This document shows positions 11,298 through 21,311 of a DNA stretch of 64,000 bases, piece after piece; positions within the stretch are counted from its first letter, which is position 1; each line of letters starts with the position of its first letter. The stretch is taken from positions 1,860,001-1,924,000 of the forward strand of contig NZ_CP146091.1 in NCBI RefSeq assembly GCF_037023145.1. The letters are read 5' to 3'. This DNA is from Ralstonia sp. RRA (GTDB lineage: Bacteria; Pseudomonadota; Gammaproteobacteria; Burkholderiales; Burkholderiaceae). The translations under genes were made by a program, and so were the position numbers. Below the pieces are notes generated by a model. That model made no database searches, was not told the origin of the DNA, and saw only the letters and a program-made list of their open reading frames with translations.

Positions 11298-12293
11298 TCA
11301 GTTTTCAGCGGTGCGCTTGCGGCCGCGTCGAGTGGTGGTGGGGGCATTGGCCGCGTCGTTGCCTTGCGCAGCATTGGCGCGCGAGGCCTGGCCGGTATGC
11401 AGCCACGGCAGCACGAATTCAGTCAGGCGCTCGGCTGATTCCAGCGAATGCGCAGACCGGTGTGCCACCGCCCCGCACAGCGCTTCAAACAGCGCCACAG
11501 CCGCCGTGTCGGAGGTGGCCGAAAACTGCCGCTCCGGGCGCGCATACAGCGCAATGTCGGCCAGCGGCGCGAGCGGCGAAGTCGGGCTGTCGGTCAGCGC
11601 GAGCACCTGGCAGCCTTGATCACCGGCTTGCTTGGCCAGGGTGATCGTGTCCGAGGCATAGCGCGGAAAGGCGATGGCGATCAGCAAGTCCTTCGCGCCA
11701 ATCTTCCGCAGCTGGCGCGCCGCGTCCGACGCCCCGCCCGCCTGCGAGACGGAGATCACCGTGTCGCAGTAGAGATCCAGCCCATGCCGCAGCAGGCCCG
11801 CCAGATAACCGCTGGCGCCAAAGCCCATCACGTAGATGCGTTGCGCACCCAGGATGGCATCCACCGCGCGCTCGCAGGCGGCGGGGTCGAGCATGCGGCG
11901 CGTGGCGTCCAGATTGGCGATGTCTTCGTTGAGCGAGGCGGCAAAGATCTCTGCGCTGGTGGCCGGGCGCGCCAGTTCGTGGCGCAGTTTCTCGACTGGC
12001 GCGAGGGTCGCCTCGAAGCCGCGCAGCAGTCCGGCGCGGAACTGCGGATAGCCGTCAAAGCCCAGCGCCAGCGCAAAGCGGTTGGCCGTGGCAATCGACA
12101 TGTCCACTGCAGCGGCAAACTCGTCGATGCGCATGGTGGCTGCGCGAAACGGGTTCGCCAGCACGTATTCCGCCATGCGCTGGTGCGCGGGCGTGAGCGT
12201 GGCAAGCGCCGCCCCAATGCGCTCGGAGACCGTCGCATCGGCGGCAAATGCGCCTTTCGACACATCCGTACGCTTGCTGGTGGATTTCGCCAT
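11298..12293 (-). CDS. MurR/RpiR-family transcriptional regulator
   Basis: This 331-residue regulator has an N-terminal RpiR-type helix-turn-helix (about residues 25-100; the segment IDEFAAAVDMSIATANRFALALGFDGYPQF is the recognition region) and a SIS sugar-phosphate-binding domain (about residues 145-275, with IYVMGFGASGYLAGLLRHGLD and LLIAIAFPRYASDT). SIS domains usually sense phosphorylated sugars, often cell-wall amino sugars. It is the first gene of the operon that runs into iaaA and gsiABCD, so it probably regulates both itself and peptide import. The C-terminus is a basic, low-complexity tail. Confidence 0.88.
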   Translation of the reverse strand: MAKSTSKRTDVSKGAFAADATVSERIGAALATLTPAHQRMAEYVLANPFRAATMRIDEFAAAVDMSIATANRFALALGFDGYPQFRAGLLRGFEATLAPVEKLRHELARPATSAEIFAASLNEDIANLDATRRMLDPAACERAVDAILGAQRIYVMGFGASGYLAGLLRHGLDLYCDTVISVSQAGGASDAARQLRKIGAKDLLIAIAFPRYASDTITLAKQAGDQGCQVLALTDSPTSPLAPLADIALYARPERQFSATSDTAAVALFEALCGAVAHRSAHSLESAERLTEFVLPWLHTGQASRANAAQGNDAANAPTTTRRGRKRTAEN

Positions 12294-12304
12294 CGTTCTG
12301 GGCC

Positions 12305-12333
12305 GTGAAAATTTTGTGTAAATGTATTTTCAC
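12305..12333. promoter_or_regulatory. Palindrome over the -10 of the murR-gsi operon, candidate operator
   Basis: GTGAAAAT and ATTTTCAC form a perfect 8-base inverted repeat with a 13-base centre, only 12 bases upstream of the regulator start. RpiR-family regulators generally bind AT-rich inverted repeats of GAAA/TTTC type. Its position over the -10 element fits autorepression. Binding by the adjacent regulator is inference. Confidence 0.55.
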
Positions 12334-12349
12334 GAATCGACCATGTAAA
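12321..12349 (-). promoter_or_regulatory. Sigma-70-type promoter of the murR-iaaA-gsi operon
   Basis: On the minus strand TTTACA (12349-12344) and TACATT (12326-12321) are separated by exactly 17 bases, a good match to the housekeeping consensus. This predicts transcription starting near 12314 with a short leader of about 20 bases before the ATG at 12293. Confidence 0.6.
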
Positions 12350-12531
12350 GAAAAAAACTTTCATGACGACCTATGGTTTTCCCTAGGCCGAAAGCGGGTG
12401 CACAGATTGCGGGCGAGCGCCGCCTCCTCACGGTGCGATGCACCAGTCCAAACACTCAGCGCGCGCCAGGATCGTGCGGCGCAGCACGCTACAATCCCAC
12501 CCTTCTCCGATTGTCTAAAGCGCAGTTTTTC

Positions 12532-14469
<1,938 letters not shown>

Positions 14470-14498
14470 TGCCGGCATGTCCGGCCAAGGAGACCTTG

Positions 14499-15614
14499 TT
14501 GAAGACAACCCCGTCGCCGGACACCGCCACCTCCACCAGCCAGCCGCTGGCCGGCGTGCGCGTGCTCGATCTCACACGCCTGCTACCCGGCCCCGCCGCC
14601 ACACGCCACCTGGCCGACCTTGGCGCCGAGATCATCAAGATCGAAGATCCCGGCCCCGGCGACTACGCCCGCGACATGATGCGCTCGCCCGCCGACCGCG
14701 CGGCCGAACGCCCGAGCCTGTTTTTCCGCTCACTCAATCGCGGCAAGACCGAAGTGCGGCTTGACTTGAAACTCGCCGAAGACCGCGAAGCCCTGATCGA
14801 ACTCGCGCGCCATGCGGATGTGCTGATCGAGAGCTTCCGCCCCGGCGTCATGGCGCGCCTTGGCGTCGGCTGGGAGACGCTGCGCGCCGCCAACCCGGCA
14901 TTGGTGATGTGTTCCATCAGCGGCTACGGCCAGGATGGCCCGCTCGCGCAGGCCGCCGGGCACGACATCAACTACGTCGGCTATGCGGGCATGCTGGACC
15001 AGTTGGCCAGCGCGGACGGCACGCCCATCGTCCCGAACGTGCAGATCGGCGACCTGTTGGGCGGCGCACTGACGGCGGTGGTCGGCATTCTGGCCGCGCT
15101 AGTCGATGCACGCGCCACCGGCCGTGGCCGCTACATCGACGTATCGATGACGGACTCGGTCTTCGCGCACAACCTGATGGCGTTCTTTGCCGTCGGCACG
15201 CGCGGCAAGGCCAGCCCGGCCGGTGCGGATCTGCTCAACGGCGGCGTACCGTGTTACGGCGTCTACCGCACGGCAGATGATCGCTTCATGGCTGTTGGTG
15301 CGCTCGAATTGAAGTTCTGGCAGACGATGTGCGATGTGCTCGGCAAGCCCGAATGGAAAGGCAAGCACTGGGCCCTCGGCCAGCGCGTCGGCGGCGATGA
15401 TGCGCTCGCCCTTCGCGACGAACTCGCTGCGCTGTTCCGCACGGCCACACAGGCTGAATGGACCGCACGTTTTGCCGGTGCCGATTGCTGTGTCACGCCC
15501 GTGCTGCGCATGGAAGAAGCCCTGCAGCATCCGCTCTTTACCGAGCGCAACAGCGTGGTGAAGGAGAACGGCGAGCCCGTTCAGCTCGCCCTGCCGCTAC
15601 GGTTTGCCGACTGA
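14499..15614 (+). CDS. Class III (CaiB/BaiF) acyl-CoA transferase
   Basis: This 371-residue enzyme of the family III CoA-transferases moves CoA between carboxylic acids through an aspartyl-CoA intermediate. Marks are GVRVLDLTRLLPGPAATRHLADLGAEIIKIE at the N-terminus, ADVLIESFRPGVMARLG, CSISGYGQDGP, the catalytic aspartate in GHDINYVGYAG, and GRYIDVSMTD. It also resembles alpha-methylacyl-CoA racemases of the same fold, so the reaction is uncertain. Two starts compete: ATG 14469, which overlaps the yheS stop, and TTG 14499, which has AAGGAGA five bases upstream and is preferred. The 3' end overlaps the convergent DUF523 gene by 18 bases. Confidence 0.82.
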   Translation: MKTTPSPDTATSTSQPLAGVRVLDLTRLLPGPAATRHLADLGAEIIKIEDPGPGDYARDMMRSPADRAAERPSLFFRSLNRGKTEVRLDLKLAEDREALIELARHADVLIESFRPGVMARLGVGWETLRAANPALVMCSISGYGQDGPLAQAAGHDINYVGYAGMLDQLASADGTPIVPNVQIGDLLGGALTAVVGILAALVDARATGRGRYIDVSMTDSVFAHNLMAFFAVGTRGKASPAGADLLNGGVPCYGVYRTADDRFMAVGALELKFWQTMCDVLGKPEWKGKHWALGQRVGGDDALALRDELAALFRTATQAEWTARFAGADCCVTPVLRMEEALQHPLFTERNSVVKENGEPVQLALPLRFAD

Positions 15615-16118
15615 CGCCGCGTCGGCGCGATCCAGATCGTCCAGCAGGCGCGCGGCTTCTTCCAACTGGTGCTGGCTGAACACGCGAATGCCGTGCTCAC
15701 GCAGCAGCGCCGCCGTCACGCCCTCGCCGGGCTGCAGTTGGCTGGAAAACGAACCGTCGTAGAGAAATGTGGAACCGCACGACGGGCTGCGCTCGGTGAG
15801 TACCGCGACTTGTACACCGGCCTCTTGCGCAGCTTTCAGGGCGCATTGCGCGCCCTGTACAAAGGCTTCGGTCACATCATGGCCGTGATGCTCGACCACG
15901 CGAGCCATTCCTTGCAATACGGCTGCGCCGCCACCCGCGCCATGGATTTCTGCGGGCAGCCGTGGCACGGGCAAACCGCCGGCCATCTCGGGGCACATCG
16001 GCACGATGCGACCTTCCATCTGCCAACGCGCCAGAATGCCGCCCTCTGTGACAACCGTGCCGCCGTCATAGCGCACCGGCTGGCCCAGCAGACAGGCACT
16101 CACCAGTACGCGTTGCAT
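15597..16118 (-). CDS. DUF523 protein (YbbK-like)
   Basis: This 173-residue protein belongs to DUF523. The invariant CLLGQPVRYDGG at residues 9-20, the MCPEMAGGLPVPR segment and the SPSCGS motif are present. Conserved cysteines in CLLG, CPE and SPSCG suggest a metal or Fe-S site, but no biochemical role is established that I can cite. It lies 16 bases downstream of dsbB on the same strand, so the two may be cotranscribed, and overlaps the 3' end of the CoA-transferase gene convergently. Confidence 0.85.
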   Translation of the reverse strand: MQRVLVSACLLGQPVRYDGGTVVTEGGILARWQMEGRIVPMCPEMAGGLPVPRLPAEIHGAGGGAAVLQGMARVVEHHGHDVTEAFVQGAQCALKAAQEAGVQVAVLTERSPSCGSTFLYDGSFSSQLQPGEGVTAALLREHGIRVFSQHQLEEAARLLDDLDRADAASVGKP

Positions 16119-16134
16119 GATGTGCGGCTCCGGC

Positions 16135-16614
16135 TTAGCGACGCTCGCGGCGGATCATCGCCACCACCAGCGTCAGCGACAGAATCACCAGCCAGATCAG
16201 CGACCATACCGGCACCGACAGTCCCAGCACCGGCGGCATCGGCCCGACGCACAGGCCATCGGCCTCGAATACCTGCGGCAGCCATTTGGCTGTGGGCAGC
16301 GCATTGACCCAGTTTTCGATCGGGTCGATACCGCACGTCGCCTTCGGATTCAGCAGCAGCGATACGTGGTACCCCGCCACGCACAGGCCAGCCAGCCCGG
16401 ACAGCATCCCCAGCCCGTGCCACAGCAGCCGCGTGGCCGACGACAGCGCCGCCAGCAAGGAGAACACCCCAATGCCAAGGAAAGCAAACCGCTGCAGGAT
16501 GCACAGTGGACATGGCTGCAGCCCCTCTACGTGCTGCAGGTACAACGCATAGCCGACCACCCCAAAGGAGATCACGGCAATTAGCAGGAAAAAGGCACGC
16601 GAATTGGCTTGCAT
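16135..16614 (-). CDS. dsbB: Disulfide bond formation protein B
   Basis: This 159-residue inner-membrane quinone reductase reoxidises DsbA and passes electrons to ubiquinone. Four transmembrane helices are visible (about residues 9-26, 43-62, 68-88 and 133-153). The first periplasmic loop has the CPLC pair in LQPCPLCILQR (Cys 35 and 38), and the second loop carries the partner cysteines in KATCGIDPIENW and EADGLCVG. All catalytic cysteines are intact. No dsbA gene lies nearby, which is normal. Confidence 0.93.
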   Translation of the reverse strand: MQANSRAFFLLIAVISFGVVGYALYLQHVEGLQPCPLCILQRFAFLGIGVFSLLAALSSATRLLWHGLGMLSGLAGLCVAGYHVSLLLNPKATCGIDPIENWVNALPTAKWLPQVFEADGLCVGPMPPVLGLSVPVWSLIWLVILSLTLVVAMIRRERR

Positions 16615-16670
16615 GGCATTAGCGAATCAGTAGGAACGCGCGATTATCGCATCAAGACCGCGCCTAGCAT

Positions 16671-16700
16671 GCCTGAACCCGCAGAGCGACGGGTTCAGGC
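16671..16700. terminator. Stem-loop between the lipoprotein gene and dsbB
   Basis: GCCTGAACCCG and CGGGTTCAGGC form a perfect 11-base stem with an 8-base loop, 10 bases after the lipoprotein stop. There is no clear U-run on either strand, so it may be a weak terminator or an RNA-stabilising 3' hairpin. Confidence 0.5.
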
Positions 16701-16709
16701 GCCTCAGGG

Positions 16710-17900
16710 CTATTGCGCTTCCAACACGAATCCTGCGACAACCTGATTGGCCGGGAAGTTTGACCAATCCCAGTAGCTCAACACACCACCGATTTCCTTG
16801 CCGCTAGGCCCATAAAAACGACCACTGATTTTTCCACCAGATAACAACGTGTAATCGTCCAGCGATCGGAGCTCACAAGAGAATCGATTTGCTTGAACAT
16901 CAATGTCCGCCTCGCAGGCGAACAGTGCATCCGAAGGTTGCGCGTTCAGCTTCCCCCAATCAGCCTGATCCCTGATTGAGGTCATCTTCGCAACTCGCAC
17001 GGCAACTTTGTTCGTAGCCATATCAACCGTGGCGTTGACCACTGCTCCAGCAACAGGGTAGCTGGGTGAGCCGATCCAATCACCTGAGTAGCGCAACTTG
17101 CCAACAGCTACCCCCGCATAGCCGTGCCGATCAATCGTGGTTAGCTCTGTGGCGATCGTGGGTAAACCAAAGACAAACGCGCCGGTTACCGGCGAATAAT
17201 CAGTTACATACAAGCCAGTAAAAACGGCTTCCCACGCACCAATAGCGGCATATCCAGTACCACCTTTGGCTCCGAAAAGCGTAAAGCGCAGGCTATTTCC
17301 GCTAGAAACGTCATAGTCAAATTGACCAATCCTGATCGTACGAGTTGTCAATGAAACGATTCTCTCATCAAACCCGGTAGCACTGGACCTCAATGTTTCA
17401 AGTTGGCTTGCCTGAATACCAATACGGCCCAGGTTTCCGCTCGATGCCCCCGGCTCACCGGCCACCCGAAGCACGACCTGTCCAGTGACTGGATTTTTTA
17501 TATTGTTGATAACCTCGGTTCCGCTTGGCGGGGGAAATGTGCTGTGCCTTGAATCAGCTGCCATCAGGACACTGTCGACATTGCCAATCGGACCTGGCGG
17601 CAGATCGACAATACGCGCGTATTTTGACTCCTCGGGTGGTTGAACCTCCCCGCCTCCCACTGGAGGTTGCGTCACGGGCGGCTGAGCCTCACCACCCGAG
17701 CCCGGCTGCTCACCTGGGGAGCCTGGCTCCTTCACCGGCGGAGTTCCCTCACTTGGCGCTCCGCCCCCACCTCCAACAACGGGCACCGCGTCCTTAACGA
17801 CGCCAGCATCATCAACTGCATCACCCCCACCACCGCACGCAGCGAACATAGCAGAAGCCGAAACAACAACTGCGGCCCTAAAAATCTGCGAAACCTCCAC
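16710..17900 (-). CDS. TbpB/Slam-substrate-like surface lipoprotein
   Basis: This is a 396-residue lipoprotein: hydrophobic signal and lipobox FAAC with Cys 22, a Gly/Pro/Glu-rich flexible linker (about residues 23-90), then a beta-rich domain. The C-terminal segment GKISGRFYGPSGKEIGGVL resembles the barrel motif of transferrin-binding-protein-B-like domains (PF01298), also found in factor-H-binding and other Slam-exported lipoproteins. The ligand is unknown. The start is GTG with GGAG six bases upstream. Codon use is visibly more AT-rich than in neighbouring genes, and the upstream spacer is very AT-rich, suggesting acquisition. No Slam-type outer-membrane gene is in the window. Confidence 0.62.
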   Translation of the reverse strand: MEVSQIFRAAVVVSASAMFAACGGGGDAVDDAGVVKDAVPVVGGGGGAPSEGTPPVKEPGSPGEQPGSGGEAQPPVTQPPVGGGEVQPPEESKYARIVDLPPGPIGNVDSVLMAADSRHSTFPPPSGTEVINNIKNPVTGQVVLRVAGEPGASSGNLGRIGIQASQLETLRSSATGFDERIVSLTTRTIRIGQFDYDVSSGNSLRFTLFGAKGGTGYAAIGAWEAVFTGLYVTDYSPVTGAFVFGLPTIATELTTIDRHGYAGVAVGKLRYSGDWIGSPSYPVAGAVVNATVDMATNKVAVRVAKMTSIRDQADWGKLNAQPSDALFACEADIDVQANRFSCELRSLDDYTLLSGGKISGRFYGPSGKEIGGVLSYWDWSNFPANQVVAGFVLEAQ

Positions 17901-17933
17901 GCCTTACTCCATTTCCGCTTGAAAAGAGCAGGC

Positions 17934-17962
17934 AATTTAGAGCCACAAAAAAAATCAGTAAA
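17934..17962 (-). promoter_or_regulatory. Candidate sigma-70 promoter of the surface lipoprotein gene
   Basis: Minus-strand TTTACT (17962-17957) and TAAATT (17939-17934) are 17 bases apart, and the gene starts 33 bases downstream of the -10. The surrounding AT-rich sequence makes chance matches more likely, so confidence is moderate. Confidence 0.4.
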
Positions 17963-18007
17963 TAGAGTTCAGGTTTAACAATAAAAAATAATGAAATACT
18001 GATTTTT
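17949..18007 (-). terminator. Candidate radA terminator (long-loop hairpin with U-run)
   Basis: Read on the minus strand, AAAAATCAGTA pairs with TACTGATTTTT across a loop of roughly 36 bases, and the second arm runs into a stretch of T residues, 70-130 bases beyond the radA stop. The long loop makes it an imperfect intrinsic terminator. Confidence 0.35.
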
Positions 18008-18078
18008 ACACGCTTACCAAGCATTCAGTATCACATGGAGCACGTCATCGCGGCACGCATATTCCGCTTGGTTACCCC

Positions 18079-19449
18079 TCAAGCCTCCAACGCCCGCACG
18101 CGGTCAATCGCCTGCTCGATACGCTCAACCGCAATCACCTCCAGCCCATCGATCGCCTGTTTGGGCGCATTGGCTTTCGGGATGACGGCGATCGAGAAAC
18201 CCAGCTTGGCGGCTTCCTTCAACCGCTCCTGGCCGCGCGGCGTCGGGCGAATCTCTCCGGCCAAGCCAATCTCACCAAACACGACCAGCCCGCGCGGCAG
18301 CGGCTTATTGCGCATCGACGAATGAATCGCCAGCAACACCGCCAAGTCGGCTGCCGGCTCGGTGATCTTCACCCCGCCCACAGCATTGAGGAACACGTCC
18401 TGGTCAAAGCACGCAATGCCGGCATGGCGATGGAGCACCGCCAGCAACATCGCCAAGCGGTTCTGCTCCAGGCCCACTGCCAGGCGGCGCGGGTTCGGCA
18501 CGTTGGCCGTATCCACCAATGCCTGGATTTCCACCAGCAGCGGCCGCGTGCCCTCCTGCGTGACCAGCACGCATGAGCCCGGTACCACCTGCTCATGCTG
18601 CGACAGAAACAGTGCCGACGGATTCGCCACGCCGCGCAACCCGCGCTCCGTCATCGCAAACACACCCAACTCGTTGACGGCGCCAAAGCGGTTCTTGAAC
18701 GCGCGCACCAGCCGGTAGGACGAATGCGTATCGCCCTCGAAATACAGCACCGTATCGACGATGTGCTCCAGCACACGCGGGCCCGCCAACGCGCCTTCCT
18801 TGGTCACATGGCCGACCAGGATGGTGGTCACATCGAGCCGCTTGGCAATACGGGTGAGTTGCGCCGCGCATTCGCGCACCTGCGCCACCGAGCCCGGCGC
18901 GGAGGTCAACGCCTCCGAATACAGCGTCTGGATGGAATCGATAACGACGACTTCCGGCTTTTCCGTCTCGATGGTTGCCTGGATGCGTTCGAGTTGAATC
19001 TCCGCCAGCAGCGCCAGATTCTGGCTTTCGATGCCGAGGCGATGCGCACGCAGCGCAATCTGCGAGCCGGATTCTTCACCGCTCACATAGAGCACACGCC
19101 GCGTGGCCGACAGGTTGGACAGCGCCTGCAGCAGCAGCGTCGACTTGCCGATGCCCGGATCGCCGCCGATCAGCACCACGCCACCACCGACCAGGCCACC
19201 GCCCAGTACACGGTCAAACTCATCAATGCCGCTGGAGAAGCGCGGCACGTCTTCCGCGTCGATCTCCGACAGCTTGCGTACCGTCGCGCTCGATGCCAGT
19301 GATTGGAAGCGCGCGCCCGCGCCGGATGCCGGCTGTGCCACGGTTTCCACCAGCGTGTTCCACTGCTGGCAATGCGGGCACTGCCCCGCCCATTTCGGTG
19401 CCGTGCCACCGCATTCGGTGCACGTATAGACCGTCTTGCTCTTGGCCAA
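18079..19449 (-). CDS. radA: DNA repair protein RadA
   Basis: This 456-residue protein is the RecA-related branch-migration factor used in recombinational repair. It has an N-terminal zinc finger with cysteines at positions 10, 13, 24 and 27 (CTEC...CPHC), a RecA-like ATPase core with Walker A GGDPGIGKST near residue 95 and Walker B VVVIDSIQTLY, the RadA-specific FKNRFG motif near residue 255, and a C-terminal Lon-protease-like domain (ending GLVVFGEIGLAGEIRP). The start is TTG with AGGGGG upstream. It follows alr by 79 bases on the same strand and is probably cotranscribed with it. Confidence 0.95.
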   Translation of the reverse strand: MAKSKTVYTCTECGGTAPKWAGQCPHCQQWNTLVETVAQPASGAGARFQSLASSATVRKLSEIDAEDVPRFSSGIDEFDRVLGGGLVGGGVVLIGGDPGIGKSTLLLQALSNLSATRRVLYVSGEESGSQIALRAHRLGIESQNLALLAEIQLERIQATIETEKPEVVVIDSIQTLYSEALTSAPGSVAQVRECAAQLTRIAKRLDVTTILVGHVTKEGALAGPRVLEHIVDTVLYFEGDTHSSYRLVRAFKNRFGAVNELGVFAMTERGLRGVANPSALFLSQHEQVVPGSCVLVTQEGTRPLLVEIQALVDTANVPNPRRLAVGLEQNRLAMLLAVLHRHAGIACFDQDVFLNAVGGVKITEPAADLAVLLAIHSSMRNKPLPRGLVVFGEIGLAGEIRPTPRGQERLKEAAKLGFSIAVIPKANAPKQAIDGLEVIAVERIEQAIDRVRALEA

Positions 19450-19528
19450 ACAACCCCCTGCTTGCGGCCGCTACGTGTGTCGGGCGGCCGCTTGATCTTC
19501 GTATTGCGTGTGTAACTTGGCGCGACGC

Positions 19529-20653
19529 TCAGGCTGCCTTGCCGAGCTCGCCCGCGTCCGCGGTCTCAACCGGCTCGACTGTGACCGGCACGCGCGGCGC
19601 GACCGCGCACATCAGTTCATAGCCGACGGTACCAGCGGCATGCGCCACATCATCGATGGGCAGACCTTCGCCCCACAGCGTGACGGACGTGCCAACGCGG
19701 GCGTTCGGCAGGCCCGACAGATCGACGGTAATCATGTCCATCGATACGCGCCCCACCGTGTGCGTGCGCTCGCCGTCGACCAGCACCGGCGTGAACTGGT
19801 CACCCCAACCTGGGGCGTGGCGCGGGTAGCCGTCTGCATAGCCGCATGCCACCACGCCGATGCGCATCGGGCGCTCTGCCACGAAGCGCGAGCCGTAACC
19901 GATGGTGTCGCCCGGCTGCAGATCCTGGATGGCGATCAGTTCGCTCTTGAGCGACATGGCGGGCATCAGGCCGGTGCCTTCGATATCGCTGGCCAGGCCC
20001 GTCGGCGAGGCGCCGTACATGATCACGCCCGGGCGCACCCAGTCGCGGTGCGCCTTCGGGTGCCACAGCGTGGCGGCGGAGTTCGACAGCGATGCCTCGC
20101 CCGGCAATCCTTGCGTAGCCAGCTCGAAGGCAGCGAGCTGGTGCTCAATGCCACGCGGGCCATCCGCATCGGAAAAATGCGTCATGTGGACGATGGTGCC
20201 AACGCCGGAGATGGCACGGGCACGTTCCCACGCGGCACGGTAAGCCGCCGGCATGAAGCCCAGGCGGCTCATACCCGTGTTGATCTTGAGCTGCACACTG
20301 ATGGGCCCTTTCAGGCGGGCCAGTTCCAGCATGCGCAGTTGGTCTTCGCTATGGACGGTGGTGGTCAGGCGATACTGCTCGACGATGGCGAGGTCTTCGG
20401 GCTTGAAAAAACCCTCCAGCAGCAGAACCGGCCCCTGCCAGCCAAGCTGGCGCACACGGACGGCCTCATCGAGATCGAGCAGCCCGAAGCCATCGGCCTG
20501 GCGCAGGCCCTCGTAGGCGCGTTCGATACCGTGGCCGTAGGCATTGGCCTTGACGACCGCCCACACGCGCGAGTTGGGTGCATGGCGGCGGGCAACCTGG
20601 AGATTGTTGGCAAGTGCGGGGCCGTGGATGACGGCCTGAATGGGTCTTGGCAT
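19529..20653 (-). CDS. alr: Alanine racemase
   Basis: This 374-residue PLP enzyme interconverts L- and D-alanine for peptidoglycan. It has the PLP lysine in [10 protein letters not shown] (Lys 35), the [10 protein letters not shown] segment, [15 protein letters not shown], and the C-terminal [12 protein letters not shown] strand contributing the second catalytic base region. It starts at the ATG where family homology begins (MPRPIQA); the longer open frame upstream shows no similarity. It is divergent from lplT across 658 bases. Confidence 0.95.
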   Translation of the reverse strand: MPRPIQAVIHGPALANNLQVARRHAPNSRVWAVVKANAYGHGIERAYEGLRQADGFGLLDLDEAVRVRQLGWQGPVLLLEGFFKPEDLAIVEQYRLTTTVHSEDQLRMLELARLKGPISVQLKINTGMSRLGFMPAAYRAAWERARAISGVGTIVHMTHFSDADGPRGIEHQLAAFELATQGLPGEASLSNSAATLWHPKAHRDWVRPGVIMYGASPTGLASDIEGTGLMPAMSLKSELIAIQDLQPGDTIGYGSRFVAERPMRIGVVACGYADGYPRHAPGWGDQFTPVLVDGERTHTVGRVSMDMITVDLSGLPNARVGTSVTLWGEGLPIDDVAHAAGTVGYELMCAVAPRVPVTVEPVETADAGELGKAA

Positions 20654-21311
20654 GACGGCAAACCTGCAGAACGTTGGAGCGATGGCGCGCTTGTGGTGCG
20701 GCATCGGTGTTGCAATGCAATAAATATTGCGAGGCCGGCGAACGTGTGGCGGCCAGCCCCGAGCGATCAGCGTTCTATTTGACCACAGGACGCCAAGTGG
20801 TTCGCGCCCACGGGCCGATCGGCAAAAAAGAAAGTGCGCCGCCGTCACCGGAAGCGCACAAGTTTCATGTTATAAAGCCGTTCAATTTAGGCATGGGCAA
20901 ACATACGTGATGCATTGGCTGCATAAGGAAAGTTGGGTAACAGCCACTTCTTTTTGCGCGTCTTCGTGCTTTCACGCGTCACACCCGGTTTGACCATGTG
21001 CGCAGGCGAGACCAAAAGATGCACCGAGCGGAACGCATGCCTCGGACGCCTGTCAGTGAAGATTCCCACCGTTGCCCTGCGATGCATGCCTTGCAGCACC
21101 GAACAGGTCCGGCAAAGGGAACCACAGCCAGGGGAGCCCGCGTGGGCGGCGGCATGCATGCCGCACTCGCGCACCTGTGCGCTGCACGGCCGGTCAGCCG
21201 ATGCATCGCGCAGCCGGCTGCCTGGGAGGGAAGCTTCCGTACGCCGGCACAACGTCTGCGCGTCGTGAAGACGGGATTGGCACCGCGCTCTACGGGGACG
21301 AATTCGAAGGT
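20654..21311. other. Long alr-lplT divergent spacer without a recognisable gene
   Basis: This 658-base stretch contains open frames on both strands, but none has homology I recognise, and their composition looks like read-through of GC-rich DNA. The middle (about 20860-20960) is more AT-rich and is the likeliest place for the two divergent promoters; a GTTATAAAG sequence near 20869 resembles a -10 element but lacks a good -35. I see no tRNA, no riboswitch-like structure and no strong terminator. Confidence 0.4.
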
